A program made the translations under genes and the position numbers. This document shows, one piece after another, positions 11,230 to 23,578 of a stretch of DNA of 64,000 nt. The stretch is from Tillus elongatus (taxonomy: Eukaryota; Arthropoda; Insecta; Coleoptera; Cleridae): the NCBI GenBank assembly GCA_964006375.1, contig OZ023262.1:198796778-198860777 (forward strand), given 5' to 3'. The notes below the pieces were generated by a model. It did no database searches. It was not told the origin of the DNA and saw nothing but the letters and a program-made list of their open reading frames with translations. The stretch's first letter is position 1. Each line of letters starts with the position of its first letter.

Positions 11230-12346
11230 CAGCCTGTTTCATAAAAATTCGTATTTTTTTTACAAAGATAGGCTAAGTGAGAGCGTCTTGTGTATGCCAT
11301 TTCAATTCCTTTGATTAATAATATAATTGAAAAGCTTCATAAATGCATCATTTTCATGGGACTCCGATTTAGATTGGTAAAAACACCGTATTATAATTTT
11401 CTATATGTTCCAAAATGTAAAAATTGGAAAAGAATTGAAATTAACTCGAAAACGATGGACGATATTAACTTTTTCTCCTTATAAGCATGCATTATATATA
11501 ATAAAAGGGGTGTTCCATTAAAAAAAAAACTTGTATCACCAACGACTTATGGGCCAGCTTGTGATTGTCAACATAATTTCATAAGTGCAGCTCAAAACAC
11601 CCTATAAATAACTTTTATAATATTTTCCCATATCTTGTATAATAACGAATATATTGAGCTTTACAGTGAAAATGCACCCCGGGAGGGGCCTAGTTTGCAC
11701 TCCTTTGAAGAAATATTTTTAAAATCCTAAAGGTCGCGGTCTTCTCAATGCTAACTTTTTTCTACGAAAATTCTCGAAAAAGTAGAATATTAGATCACAC
11801 ACTCTATAACTGAAGCATCAGAGAAGGGGTCTATTTGAAATGAATTTTCAGCAAATGTTTTAGTAAAATGAAGGACAATGATGGTTGAAGCTGTAACTTA
11901 AGGCTTTGCAAAACACATATAATATGACATTTCTGCACACCCGTATTTATTTAAGCTTCTCCGTCTAAAAATGGCAAATTTGGACGTTTCAAATCGCGAC
12001 TTTGACATTTTAAGAAGAAACACTATAAAATAGTGTATTTTTTTTGTTATTTCTTCACCTTATTGCGTCAAGAAAACTATCGTTGGCTGCAATATACAAT
12101 AGATTTTGATACTACACAGAATATTTTGTATTGTGCGATTCTCTGGTCATCAGTGGCAGCTTAAATTGTTTCCTTTAAATGTCTATAACTTTTTTCCTTA
12201 TAACTTAGAGATCTGAATTTTAACGTGTGAGGTATATTTAACATTGTAAACCGTGCTACCAAATTTGGTTGCCATAGCTTCGTTATTTTTTAAGGTACAA
12301 ACATTTTCGAAAGAAAACCCAAAATTTTCCATCTGTGTTTATATAT

Positions 12347-12445
<99 letters not shown>

Positions 12446-13720
12446 CACCGATAACTCAAAAAATAATGGGCCGATTTTGATTAAATTTGGTACGTAACTT
12501 CCTTTTGTAAGTGGATTGAATAAGTTGGCTATCGAGGAAAATCGAACTAGTTTTTCCGGGAAAATTTTGGGTTTTCTTTAGGAATTTTTTTTAATCTCCG
12601 AAAATAATAGAGCTATGACAGCCAAAATATACGTTTCCACTATCAAATTTACCCTACACACCAAAATTCAGGTCTCTAAGTTAAAAGGAGAAAAGTTATG
12701 GGCATTTAAAGAAAAAAAAATAATTGTGCGACTGGTGATCAGAGGAAAGCACAAGAACAAAATAGTTTGTGTGATTAACAAAACCAATTGAAAAAACATA
12801 CAGCGGTTCAGTTTTCTTGCTGCAGAAGGGTCAAGAAATATCAGAAAAGCTATTTTGAATATTTTGAAAATTTTATAATTTCCCTTCTTGAAAAATTTAC
12901 AATTTTCAGACAACGAATTTGAAGCAAATACAGATTATGTTGAAAAAATCTCGTAATAAATGTGTTTCACAAAGCCTTAAGTTTCAGCTTCAACCACCAC
13001 TGTCCTTCATTTTACTAAAATATTTTCGGAAAATCCGTTTCAATAGACCCTGTTTCTGATATTTCGGTAGTAGTTTCCGCTATAGAGTTTATGGTCTAAT
13101 AGTATATATTTTAGCAAATTTTTGTAGAAACAATTCTTTATTAAGAGGACCGCGACTTATGAATTTTAAAAAGATTTCTTTAAATGACCGCGAACTAGAA
13201 CCCCTAAAACCCACATACTGGGTCAGTTTCAGTTTTTGCCTGTTTACACACATACAGGGTGATGCATTTCTAGGGTAAAACTCAATATATCTGTTATTAT
13301 TAAAGATATGAGGAGAAAGTACATACGTTAGTTATCAGGTGTCTCGAGCTGTATCTTATAAAATTATTTTGACAATTACTGGCTGGCCCATAAGTCGTTG
13401 GTGATACATGCTTTATTTTTTTAATAGAACACCCCTTATGTTATTGCATTTTTGTGTTTTCTATCAAATTATAATGCATGTTTGTAAGGAAAAAAATGTT
13501 ACCGTTCATCGTTTTTGAGCTATTTCAATTGTTTTGCAACTTTTCACGTTTTTGGCACATATTTCAAACACATATTACAAACTGTGATATGGCGTTTTTA
13601 TCAATAGATAGCGGAGCCCCATGGAAATGACGCATTCAGAGAGCTTTTTCCTTGTATTACTCGTCAAAAAAATCGAGCTGCCGTATGCAGGTACTCTCAA
13701 ATAGTGGCTGAATTTGAAAA
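11230..13720. repeat. Large palindrome: two inverted family A repeats around a TA array
   Basis: The left arm (about 11230-12351, minus orientation) is the diverged reverse complement of the right arm (about 12443-13720, plus orientation). Shared landmarks in both arms are 'ccaacgacttatgggcc', 'gaaggacaatgatgg', 'caaatttggttgccata' and 'catgggactccg' or its equivalent. The loop is a (TA)n array at 12352-12443. Other copies of this unit, called family A here, occur at 27895-28400, 45125-46170, 55455-56625, 58300-59310 and 62440-63655. No protein is encoded. Confidence 0.75.
12352..12443. repeat. (TA)n microsatellite at the palindrome centre
   Basis: Uninterrupted TA dinucleotides, with the family A cap 'acaccgataactcaaaa' directly to the right. 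The tyrosine/isoleucine frames through this and the other TA arrays are artefacts. Confidence 0.95.
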
Positions 13721-13959
13721 GTTTTCGCTGAAATGTTTTTAGTGTTTCCGTAGAAATCATTTTTTGTAAGAGTTTTGTGATATGTTGGTGATGAATAATC
13801 AATGTTTAGTAAGTTATTGTAAAAAAAAAGTCGAATTTTTGTGAAAAACATAATTTAGTGTAACATTATTGAAAGCAATTTATGTAAAAGGATTTATCAT
13901 AATTTTTTTTCAATTTTGGTCCTAAAGCTGTTTGTGAATAATTTGTCAGGTGTGTAAAT

Positions 13960-14333
13960 AGCTTAAAGTGGTTAGTTGGCCAGGAAAATCGGACCAGTTT
14001 TTCTGGAACTTTTAAAGTTTATTTTCGGAAGATCTTTGTACTTTTTGAAACAACAAAGCTATTTTAATGGTCTTAATTAAATATGGCACATTATTGGTAC
14101 TATATAGGTTATACTATCAACCAAATGTCCTTCTTGTGAAAATAAGACATATTTGCCATTAAAAACATTTTCCCGAAAACTCGCTACCCTAACGCATTTG
14201 CTGCGCCTAGAAATTTTTTCTGGATAACGAACTCATCCAAGCCACTTACAAAAGGAAGGTACCTACCAAATTTTATCAAAATCGGCTTATTATTTTTTTA
14301 GTTATCTCTACGACATCTCTACATCCGTAGAAC

Positions 14334-14431
<98 letters not shown>

Positions 14432-14520
14432 GTTCTACGGAAAATTCGCCAAAAGACATATTTGCTATTAAAAACTTTTTATAAAAATTCACTACAATAA
14501 CCCACTTGGTCCGTCCATAC
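13960..14520. repeat. MITE and family A fragments around a TA array
   Basis: The stretch 13975-14215 resembles the hairpin-ended MITE family in minus orientation and ends in 'aacgcatttgctgcg'. The stretch 14220-14310 is the family A cap in minus orientation. The TA array at 14336-14429 is bordered by a perfect 13-bp inverted repeat, tccgtagaacgaa (14324-14336) and its complement (14429-14441). A second MITE fragment follows at 14445-14515. Confidence 0.65.
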
Positions 14521-14672
14521 TTTTTTCAATAGTCACGTAGATTGCACAATATTTTGATAATTTGAATCAAAAACAGCCTAACAGCCTATGAAAAATGAAA
14601 ACAATGACATAACTAGGTAAAGGTAATAGAACTCTTATTTCATCGTTCTAATTTAATGTTACAATTTTATAG

Positions 14673-14924
<252 letters not shown>

Positions 14925-14961
14925 TAAAATAATAAAATTATTACTTTCCATTAAATTTTAG

Positions 14962-15113
14962 AGTCTGTACAAGAATCTCTTGAAAACAAGTTTTCAAAAG
15001 AAGGGAAAATACCAATACTTCCATCCGAGGCTTTTAAGAAAAGAATAGCGGGAGCATCAGAAAAAGACATAGTTCACTCTGGTCTCCATTACTCAATGGA
15101 AAGGAGCGCTCGA
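14962..15113 (+). CDS. Gdh-like: Gdh-A, penultimate exon (antenna region)
   Basis: It follows an 84-bp intron ending in attttag. Joined in phase it reads '[20 protein letters not shown]', then '[20 protein letters not shown]' and RSAR. This matches the antenna and pivot-helix part of animal GDH, the segment that carries GTP/ADP allosteric communication. It is about one residue shorter than the usual antenna. It ends CGA followed by gtaagt at 15114, phase 0. Too short and unstarted to appear as a simple open frame. Confidence 0.9.
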
Positions 15114-15797
15114 GTAAGTTAACATTTGATTTGTATAGATAATATGCATAAATCAATAGTTAATTTCTAGACTTAAAAAATTAAGTATTTTTTTAAAGAG
15201 ATTAAATTGAAAGTTCATAAAACCATGTATTTAAGGGAGGCACCTATGCAGGTATTTAAGGGATTTTTGGACTGTGACTTTACCTGAGAATGAATTTTTG
15301 GGTATTTCATTATTGATTTTTCAAAAGAAGAATTTTTACAAATGGATTTTCTACCAGAGTTTATTATATCTGACGGTGTTGGGGATCAATGTTTCTAAAC
15401 CTTTCGAATCAGAATTTTCACAATTACGGTCGAAAAACTTCAATGTGGCATGCTTTTATCATTTTAAAGAAATTGCAGTAATAAGTACACTTTGCATCGC
15501 CATTTATTTTTAATTATTATCAGTAGTTATCTATTTTGATACTGATTTATTTTTAATTCAATATTTACTAGACAAGATACTTACCGGATTATAGAGCACC
15601 CTGTATGATATATTGCCCCGAACCCCCCTTCTAAAGTAGTCTCTAGATTAATTAGTCAAAGAAAAACTGATTAATAATTAACCTGATAATTTAATATTCA
15701 GATTAAAATTTTGTAATTTTAAGCAAAGGTTTAGTGGATGTTTTATTTATTTCATTTCTGTTTCTTAATTAGTAGTCAGGAGGCTAATGTTAAAAAC

Positions 15798-18700
15798 GTG
15801 CATTTTATAGGTAAAAGCATGAAACTTTCTAGTCTTGTAATATAGACGACAAGAGTCCTTTTGAGCGTTGTAGGCATCGCCGGAAGTCCCTAGGAGCCGC
15901 TATATTGGATTTAGACCGGAATAACTTCCGGGTACACTTTGACCGCATGTAACTTTTGAAGGAACAGTCTGATTTCAATTTTCCTTCTTTGTTTGAAAGC
16001 TCTTTTTAAAACAAATAAAATCTATTCTGAGCATGTTACTCGTAAGTCATACGGTTTTCGCAAAATTTACAAAAGACGTAAATTGTAATTGTTTATTTTT
16101 ACTTTTACGCAATTACAATGACAATCTGAATAAAAATTAAAAGAGGTTTTATTAGCATTCGGTACAAGGTAATTAATTTATTTCATGATACCATTACAAC
16201 AAATGCATATTTTGTGGTGAACAAACGGCAAAAAGCACGGATTCAGCGTATGTTTCCATCCCACGGTTACATTTTCAATGTTTTAAAACGAGTCCTGATC
16301 ACAGCCATGACACGACAAAGACGAGTACATGGTAAATCAGCTTTTACGCATTTGGACCTCCCGGAACAAGAAACTTTGCACTTGCACCTGATAAGTTCTC
16401 GCGATTCTTCACCAGCTGGAGGTTGTGAGATCCATAGTGGTTCCCATGAATCAGTATCTGAACGCCGCGTCCATCCAAACATTCGCAAATCAGGAAGTTG
16501 AGGTGATGCTTCAAGAGGTCGACCACAAACGTGGCCGGCTTGGTACGCGGCTCTAAAAACATGCTGTTTTAAGGCATCTTGAGTAGGTGGAATATTGTCC
16601 TAGTCACGGTTCTTTTGCGCAAACAACGCAAGCCTCGACTTATTTACCTCAGTTTCATCACTGCATCTGTCGTACAAAAGTACAGCAAATCTTTTGATCA
16701 GAGGCATCACAGCGTCAACATCTTCGGGCGTTGGGGAACGGGAAAGAACACACAGATCTGCAGTTACTTTCGGATAGCTGGCCCATGTTTCCCAGCAGGT
16801 GACGTTGTTTCTTCCAGCGAATTTCGACGTCGTGTCGCAACAAGTTAGTGCGTGGAACGATAGGATAGCTTTACACTTTTCTTCGCGTAGTTCGTTTGCA
16901 ATTTTGGCGATTTTGATTGTTCGAAACTTGAAAGCCCCCTGAAAGCGACCCAAAATTGCAGTCCAGCATAGCGGAGTAGTGAACGGATAGTGCTACAACA
17001 TCCGTATCCACACTTCTAATGAGAATATTCCTGTAGCCTTGACTGACTCCATGAGATGCATGAAGGAAAATTCGAGAGTCAGTCTACTCTTGCATGCAGG
17101 GCGCTAGTCCATCCAAACTGGAAGACGGTAAAGAGGTTGATGAAGAACGCAGAACTTTTTCACTGGATGTTACTACGACGTCTCCCTTGTAAGATACTGA
17201 TACAGATTGCATTGCCAATATATGGAAAAGTTCTTCTTTATTCTGGCTCTCCTTTAAAAAGTCTGTCCAGTTTTTTTGGCACTTTCTTGGTAAGTTCAAC
17301 CCAACGACGTGTCCCTTTTCCTCTTTTTGCACGAGTGTCCGATTTAAGACTATCCGACATGTAAACATCGAACACGATGTCTATTCTCCTTGAATTAGGT
17401 TTTTGAAACTAAGCTTCAATGTAATTAATAACTTTTTGACAATATCCCAAGAAAGTGTCGTTCTCAGGCACATCAGTCCAAAGCCTCCAGGCATTTTATG
17501 AGATCAGCTTTTACTTTACAGTTTAAAGATCCATTCTCCGATAAGAAAGGGGGATAAACATCGTTTTCGTGCTGGAAAAATTCTTCTATGTTCCCATCTC
17601 GAATCTGGCATGCTATGTAGAGTTTCAAAAACAAACTCCGGTCTTTCTTTAGACTCTTCACTTTTGTCTTATCATCACTGCTTTGGGTCCTTTTCGACGT
17701 GGAGTTAAACAGCGGGAATTTGTTTCGTTTAATTGGCGAGCCCATAGGTTTCTTATGGTCGATTAGTCTTTCTTTGAAAAAAGTTTCATTTAAAGTTATA
17801 CCGGTACTCTTGAGTGTCTTCAGTAAATCAGCTACTTCACTTGCCACTATCTCTCTTGTGTTGAGGATAAGCAGGTCTTCACTCGTATCACCAAAAGGAT
17901 TTCTCATTTCCCGTATAGGTCTTCTAAGCATTTGAACTCTTGTCGCAAACTTTGTCTGCCTTCCTACTGTTACATCGTGATGTGTGTCTGTGACGTTTTC
18001 GTTTTATGTTGAATTTGCCTTCTGAAATCTTCGACAGTACGTGCTACTTCCGGTCTGCAGACCATCCACCGTAGAAGCGCGTCTGGATTTTGAGTAAGAC
18101 CGATAGCTCCCCCAGTGCCTTTAACCAGTGCATTGTTCTGCTCGTGAGCTTCGCCGATAGGCATACAAGAAAACTGCCGAACCGTTTTGTTGACTGTAAA
18201 CTTCCCTTTTAGAAATTCTTTATATACATTAGGATGGGCGTCCTTCAGAGTGAGCATATCACGCATGTGAACAGCGACACATCTGGCGTAGTTCTGGTGG
18301 TCTAGAGCGTGATAAAGCTATTGCAGATTCTGTAAGGTGCAAACATACTTTTCGAAATCCGCTTCGTGAAATGCTTTGTCGCACGCAAAAATGTCGAGTT
18401 CAGTTTGAAAGATGAGGTTCCAGAAACGAAACTGAGGATGATGTTCCGCCTGTGATGAGCACTAATCCTCCATCGATTTACATTCAACTCCTAATTCGAA
18501 AAACTCGTTGTAAGCTTTCTCTCGAAGGGTGTACAGCGCACACGCTGTTACATGATGGGCGTGAACAGTCTTCTTCACATAAGAAACTTTCAAGAAAGAG
18601 TCCGCCGTTCCAGGGGATGCGATTTGGCCCTCTTCCAACGCTGCTGTCCACCCGGTATTTTCCAGCAAGTTTCCTAAGCATTTCAGGAGTGACATTTTGA

Positions 18701-19375
18701 CTTACAACACATGAGCAGTCACTACAGCGGAAGATAAAGCACAAATTCCTTTTCTAACCTTATGTATATAACAGTTTCAGTTGTAGTCTGAGAGTACAGT
18801 AACGAAGAACCACCTGTTCACTAGAAAAAACGCCCGTTTTATTTCAATAGCCACTACGGCGAAAGATTAAATACCGATATCATATTTACTGCAAAGAGGG
18901 TATGGTATTAAAATTTCAGACGCCCGCCCGATCTAATTCGTTTCTCTTTAGGATTTCTTTTCTGTTAAAACCAAAGGTGTTATACATCAATAGAAAGCTA
19001 GTGCAATTCTCTTTTTAATCTAACTCACATTATTTATATTTGTAGCTGCGGAAAAGAAGAAAAAACAAATACAACTTTTTTTATCGTTTAGAATTTAGGT
19101 TTTCTGTAAATTGTGCGAAAACCGTAGGACTTAAAAGAAAACGTTCAGAATACTTTTTATTAGTTTTGAAAATAGATTTCAAAAAAAAAAGAAAACTGAA
19201 ATCGGACTGTTTGTTCAAGAGTTACATGCAGTTAAAGTGCAACGGATGTTGTTCCTGTCGAAATCCAATATGGCGGCTCCTGGGCACTTCCGGCGATACC
19301 TACAACGCTCAAAAGGACTCTTGTGGTCTATGTTACCAGCCTGGGAAGTTTCATACTTTTACCTATAAAATGCAC
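15798..19375 (-). mobile_element. DNA transposon of unclear superfamily with ~300-bp TIRs
   Basis: Inverted repeats at 15798-16085 and about 19085-19375 are clearly related. Both begin GTGCATTTTATAGGTAAAAG, share 'CCTTTTGAGCGTTGTAGG' and 'CGCCGGAAGT', and end near 'TACGGTTTTCGCA'. Between them a minus-strand coding region (about 18745 to 16260) is decayed. I could not define a target duplication. The protein family appears in many metazoan genomes as an uncharacterised TE-like protein, and I cannot name its superfamily. Confidence 0.75.
16260..18745 (-). pseudogene. Decayed TE-encoded protein ('FHALT.CDTTS' family)
   Basis: Several minus-strand segments in different frames form one protein in order: 18484-18744, 18462-18695 (Cys-rich, 'VKKTVHAHHVTACALYTL'), 17970-18266, 17473-17931, 17084-17368, 16600-16953 and 16267-16488. 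The 17970-18266 segment holds 'CMPIGEAHEQNNALVKGTGG' and 'NPDALLRWMVCRPEVAR'. The 16600-16953 segment holds 'FHALTCCDTTSKFAGR' and 'WASYPKVT'. I recognise these as the signature blocks of a widespread, unnamed repeat-encoded family. Catalytic residues are not known to me. Frame changes between blocks show it is nonfunctional. The plus-strand frames over this region are shadows. Confidence 0.6.
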
Positions 19376-19379
19376 AATT

Positions 19380-21450
19380 CTGACCAAAAGTGTACCTTGG
19401 CCTCCAGACTATAGTTTAAACAACTATGTTGACCAATTGGAATCAATTAAAAGTTTCATTAAAACGGATACTTATTCTTTATGGGTTTATTTTGACGAAA
19501 AGCTCATATTTATTAGACCCTTAGTTCAAAATTCTAACACTTTTTCTAGCCAACTGTATTAATTGGACATCTAGGTATTCACAACAACCATTTAGCTTAT
19601 TTACATTGCTAATGAACTCAGGAATCACAGAAAAGAGGGTTTATTGCAACGATAACCATGAGTAAAACACAACAATTATTTTTATTAAGTGGTTAAAACA
19701 TAACATAACATGGAAATATCGGATTGTTATTAATAGCTGGGACACATATGTTATTGAAATTTTGACTTAATATTCATTGATATTGACAGTAAATCAACTA
19801 TTATAATCGTTAATCGAGCTCCAACATCACTTTTATAATGAAAGTTCTTATTTATATGATCTGGACAGATAGGTTATTTAGTAAGAAATGCCCCATGCCC
19901 TGCTTCAGCAACAAGTCTGAGCCTAATGTTTGTTGGTTTGCATTTACTGCTTACTATTTAATTTTAAAAAGAAAAAGCTTTTATCAGATACCAAAAAAAT
20001 TAATTGTAAAAAAAAGATATCAAAATGGTGGATTTAAATTAGATTGGCAGCACTTTGAAGATTGTTAATGTGATTATTTCAAATATTTTAGGTACAGAAT
20101 TACAATAAATTAATTTCATTGCAGATATTTAAAGCTACATTACACACCAGGTAAAAACAATTTCAAATATAATTGGGTATCTTTATCTCGGCAATGTCAC
20201 TGCAAAAAAATGTGATATTGAATTGTTCTTTACTGGCCCAAACAAATTGACAGGATAAAAAGAATATTACGATACTAATTCAGAGTAGACTCACGTAATT
20301 CGGTAGCTATTTGTTACCAGTTGGTTTGCAATTCCAGAAGTTTTTTCCAAACTTCGTGCTTTCTATTCAAGACCAAAATTCCAGAGTCAATTATCACGAG
20401 CCAAATTCTCGTCAGCTCAAGCTTAAAACTTTACAATCCAAGAGTTATAACTTAATTGAGAACCAAAGTTTTAAAATTCAGAATTAAACATCTAGAAGTT
20501 ATATTTTAACTCAGGCTCAATACCAAAAATACAAAAATTTAGAACCAAAAATCTAAAAATCCAGAGCCAATACCATAAAAATCCAGATCCAATAGCCTAA
20601 AACTTCTGTAATGAAACAAAGAAAACATTGTAAAACTTGAAGACAGAAAAGAAAGGTCTTTTTCGACTTACCATCGCTTAAGGTGATGTTAGTTCTAGAC
20701 AATAATCACAGACACAAATTTGTTTACTTAGCCTGCGACATTACTCAAACCTAATAATTACTCTAATTATTATGGGATTATAAACAGCGGACCTTAGATT
20801 TATAAGCACGTTATTGCTCTTGTTGGCACCAGCTGAATAATGAACTATTACTGCTTTTCTCTTAGATCGACTATGCCCCCACTGCATGCATTTTAAAATA
20901 CTTCATTCTGAGCGGCTGCTCCCCGTGGAATATTTCAGAAGCTATTCGAGGACATTTGTAACGACATTTCTGTTACCTGGTAATTATAACAAAACCATCT
21001 GAACATAAAGATGTTGAAGGTATACAATATTTCCTTTGTTTGAAACTGCGTTTGAACAGAAATATATTTGACTGGGCTATTTTCTCTTAAAAAATTTAGT
21101 GTTTTCTTATGCGATATTTTATTTGACAATCAACAGTTCTTTGTACTGAAATACGTCGTAGCTAACTCTTTGTCAGGCAATAATAGTTGTCTCTTAAAAA
21201 CCTCTAACAGGGAGTCAGAGCGGTGTTTACCACCTAGTGAATTTTCATAATTATTTATGACGATATTTATTTCAATATAATTTGCCTATTTCCAATCAAA
21301 AATAGTGCTGCAATTGGATTATAACTTCCATATTAGCAGTGATAATTTATTCTCTTGAGAAAGAAATTCTCGTAGAACCAATTTAGGGTCCATGACTTCA
21401 CCGCAAAGAAAATATTGATATTCCTCTACCCATAAACTTCTGAAACGTTA
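19380..21450. other. Intronic DNA, no gene; degenerate minisatellite at 20365-20605
   Basis: AT-rich, with only chance short frames. At about 20365-20605 a loose tandem repeat of roughly 20-bp units, built on 'ccagagccaatacc' and 'aaaaatcc', makes the strand purine and A rich. Nothing else is recognised. Confidence 0.4.
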
Positions 21451-22070
21451 TGCAGGTGTCCCACGAAGAAGGGCCGCGATCGATTTCTCGGGAACTAGAC
21501 TTTGGAAAGTTTTGAAAATTTGGCAACTTACTGAAGTTGATAGGGGCAACTCGGCTAAAATATTTTCAAGATATTGTCACTTCTAGTTATACAGGGTCTT
21601 GATGATAACTTGCTTATTTTAAATAGAATACCCTATATATTATTATATTTTTAGAAAACACGGGAAATTTTAGATACATTTTATGCATAATTATACCTAA
21701 GTCTGGCCGTTTTTGACATATCTTAAATTTTATGTCAAAAATGATGTTTGTAGGCCTAAACATAATTGTAAATGTCTCCTATAGTAAAGCCTTTTTCATT
21801 AAATTGGATTTTATTTCCTTGTAGAAAGGGGACTACTTTAGTGGCCCGTGATGTTATTTTAATAATAGATAAATATAGGGTGATCAAAAATTTAGATTGA
21901 AAATTGATTTGAAAAATCGTCAAAAGTTTTTTTGAAATGGAAACCCCCTATTTTTATAACTTTATCTTATTCAGCAATAAAAAAGAGGGGAACTCTGTGT
22001 AAAGTTATCTATGCCAGTAAAGTTGTCTATGCAAGTTTGTAGTTTTCGAAATATTGGCAATTTAACATTT

Positions 22071-22277
22071 TTATGATGCAAATATGTTATAGGAATGTGC
22101 TGTAGGAGCACCAATTTTTTCATCTTCTGGGTATTTTTCTAGTTTTTTATAGTATAGCGTTACTCTTGGAACGCCCTGCTTTTCAGCAGCAGTCGATACA
22201 GGCATTCCTGCCTTCACATCCTTGAGAGCATTTTGCATGGCCTCTTTATTGTACTGCAAAATTTTTGTTGGGGGCAT
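22071..22277 (-). pseudogene. Pipsqueak-type helix-turn-helix fragment
   Basis: About 60 residues starting MPPTKILQYNKEAMQNAL and containing 'AAEKQGVPRVTLYYKKLEKY' match the psq/CENP-B-like DNA-binding domain found at the N-terminus of pogo-class transposases and of BTB-psq factors. The similarity stops soon after 'EDEKIGAP', with no DDE domain nearby. It probably represents a transposon fragment captured between the arms of the mariner relative. Confidence 0.6.
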
Positions 22278-22617
22278 TTTGAAAACTGTAAAGATTAATT
22301 CAGGTTTAGGGACATTTATATTAACATAATGGCCGCAAAGCTGAGATAAGCGTCAGCTTTAAGGAACTTTCCTGTATTGTGTTCCTAATCCTGACACAAA
22401 AAATTTATAAAGAAGGGTTAGGTTAGGTTAACTTTCGGTTTTATATGATACCTTAGACTGTTACAATGTATACTAGTCAAAAAATTCACCTATAAGTGTA
22501 TAGATTTTAAGTTTTGTCGTTAGTCAGCCATGACGGCGACGCGCGTTAAAATAAAACTATAGAGCATTATAGAAACGTCACTAGTTGTTAACATTTGACA
22601 ATTATTAATTAACGTCA

Positions 22618-22830
22618 TGCCGGGGCGACTGAATTATACACACGAAGATTATTTAGATTTGTTTATTATCTATGAGGAATGTAACAAAGTTTTATCAAGA
22701 ACATGCCAAATATTTGCTGATAGATATCCAGATAAACAGAAACCAGAAGTGTGTTCGGCGAATAATAGAAAATTTCAAAAGCTTTGGCACCGTTAAGGCA
22801 AAAATTCGTACATAGAAGAAGACCTTTATC
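22618..22830 (+). pseudogene. Mariner-like transposase N-terminus, copy 1
   Basis: From ATG at 22618 the frame reads MPGRLNYTHEDYLDLFIIYE, then 'VLSRTCQIFADRYPDKQKP', the helix-turn-helix start typical of insect mariner-like transposases. A frame change near 22745 and the absence of any downstream DDE domain show a fragment. An inverted copy lies at 23230-23430. Confidence 0.7.
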
Positions 22831-23229
22831 CTACTAAAAAACCCATACCTACACAGGTAAGAAGTTAATTTAATAAATGCTCAAAATTTCCACTCTGAGA
22901 TTCCAAACATTTTTGGCATCTCCGAGTAAGTTCTTCATCGGTGGCCGTTCTAATTAAATTTGGAGATTTCAAACCCGCCCGTTACCCTTACCATACAGTC
23001 CTCCTTCCTTGTCAATGGTTTGGAATAAACCATGTTTTTTATCGTTCCCCATATAAAGTAATCTAACACTATCAAATCAGTAGAACGAGGAGGCCATAGG
23101 AAAGGCCCATTGTTGGCGATCCTCTTGTTTCAAGAATGTCATAGGATATGCCGCGAAATATCACAGAATTGCAATTTCCAGATTTCTATAATTTATAATA
23201 GGTGTACTTTTATGCATTTTTCGTTAACG

Positions 23230-23430
23230 GTGTCAAAACTTTTTTAATTTTCTATTACTCGCCGAACACTCTTCCGCGACGGTTTCTGTTTATCTGGATA
23301 TCTATCAGCAAATATCTGGCATGTTCTTGATAAAACTTTGTTACATACCCCATAGATAATAAACAAATGTAAATAATCGTCGTGTGTGTAATTCAGTCTA
23401 AAATGTCCCGTGTTATCTAAAAATGTAATA
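23230..23430 (-). pseudogene. Mariner-like transposase N-terminus, copy 2 (inverted)
   Basis: On the minus strand, 'LNYTHDDYLHLFIIYG' and 'VLSRTCQIFADRYPDKQKPS' repeat copy 1 almost exactly and continue intact through 'VRRVIEN', where copy 1 is damaged. The two copies face each other across about 400 bp. Confidence 0.7.
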
Positions 23431-23578
23431 ATATATAGGTGTTCTATATAAAATAAGCAAGTTAACACCAACAAAGTGTATAACCGGAAGTGCCACCATC
23501 TTGAAAATATTTTAGCCGAGTTGCCCCTATCGACTTCAGTAAGCTACCAAATTTTCAAAAGTCGACGTGGCACACCTG

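Larger units (their letters stand above)
21453..23578. mobile_element. Rearranged mariner-like (IS630-Tc1-mariner) element with concentric TIRs
   Basis: Outer ends are CAGGTGTCCCACG (21453) and its counterpart ending ACACCTG (23578, followed by TA). Matching inverted blocks 21510-21590 and 23480-23560 share 'aggggcaactcggctaaaat'. Inside is a second pair of mariner-type ends, TACAGGGTC (about 21590) and its relative near 23480, followed by 'aacttgcttattttaaatag'. The interior carries two inverted copies of a transposase N-terminus and an unrelated psq-type helix-turn-helix fragment. There is no catalytic domain, so it would be non-autonomous. Confidence 0.7.

Noticed and set aside
15274..15513. 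79-codon ORF in the Gdh-A intron
   Set aside because: No recognisable domain, low-complexity composition, between known exons, and no splice or start context.
16214..16501. Plus-strand ORFs across 16214-18700
   Set aside because: They are shadows of the minus-strand transposon protein, which shows recognisable family blocks.
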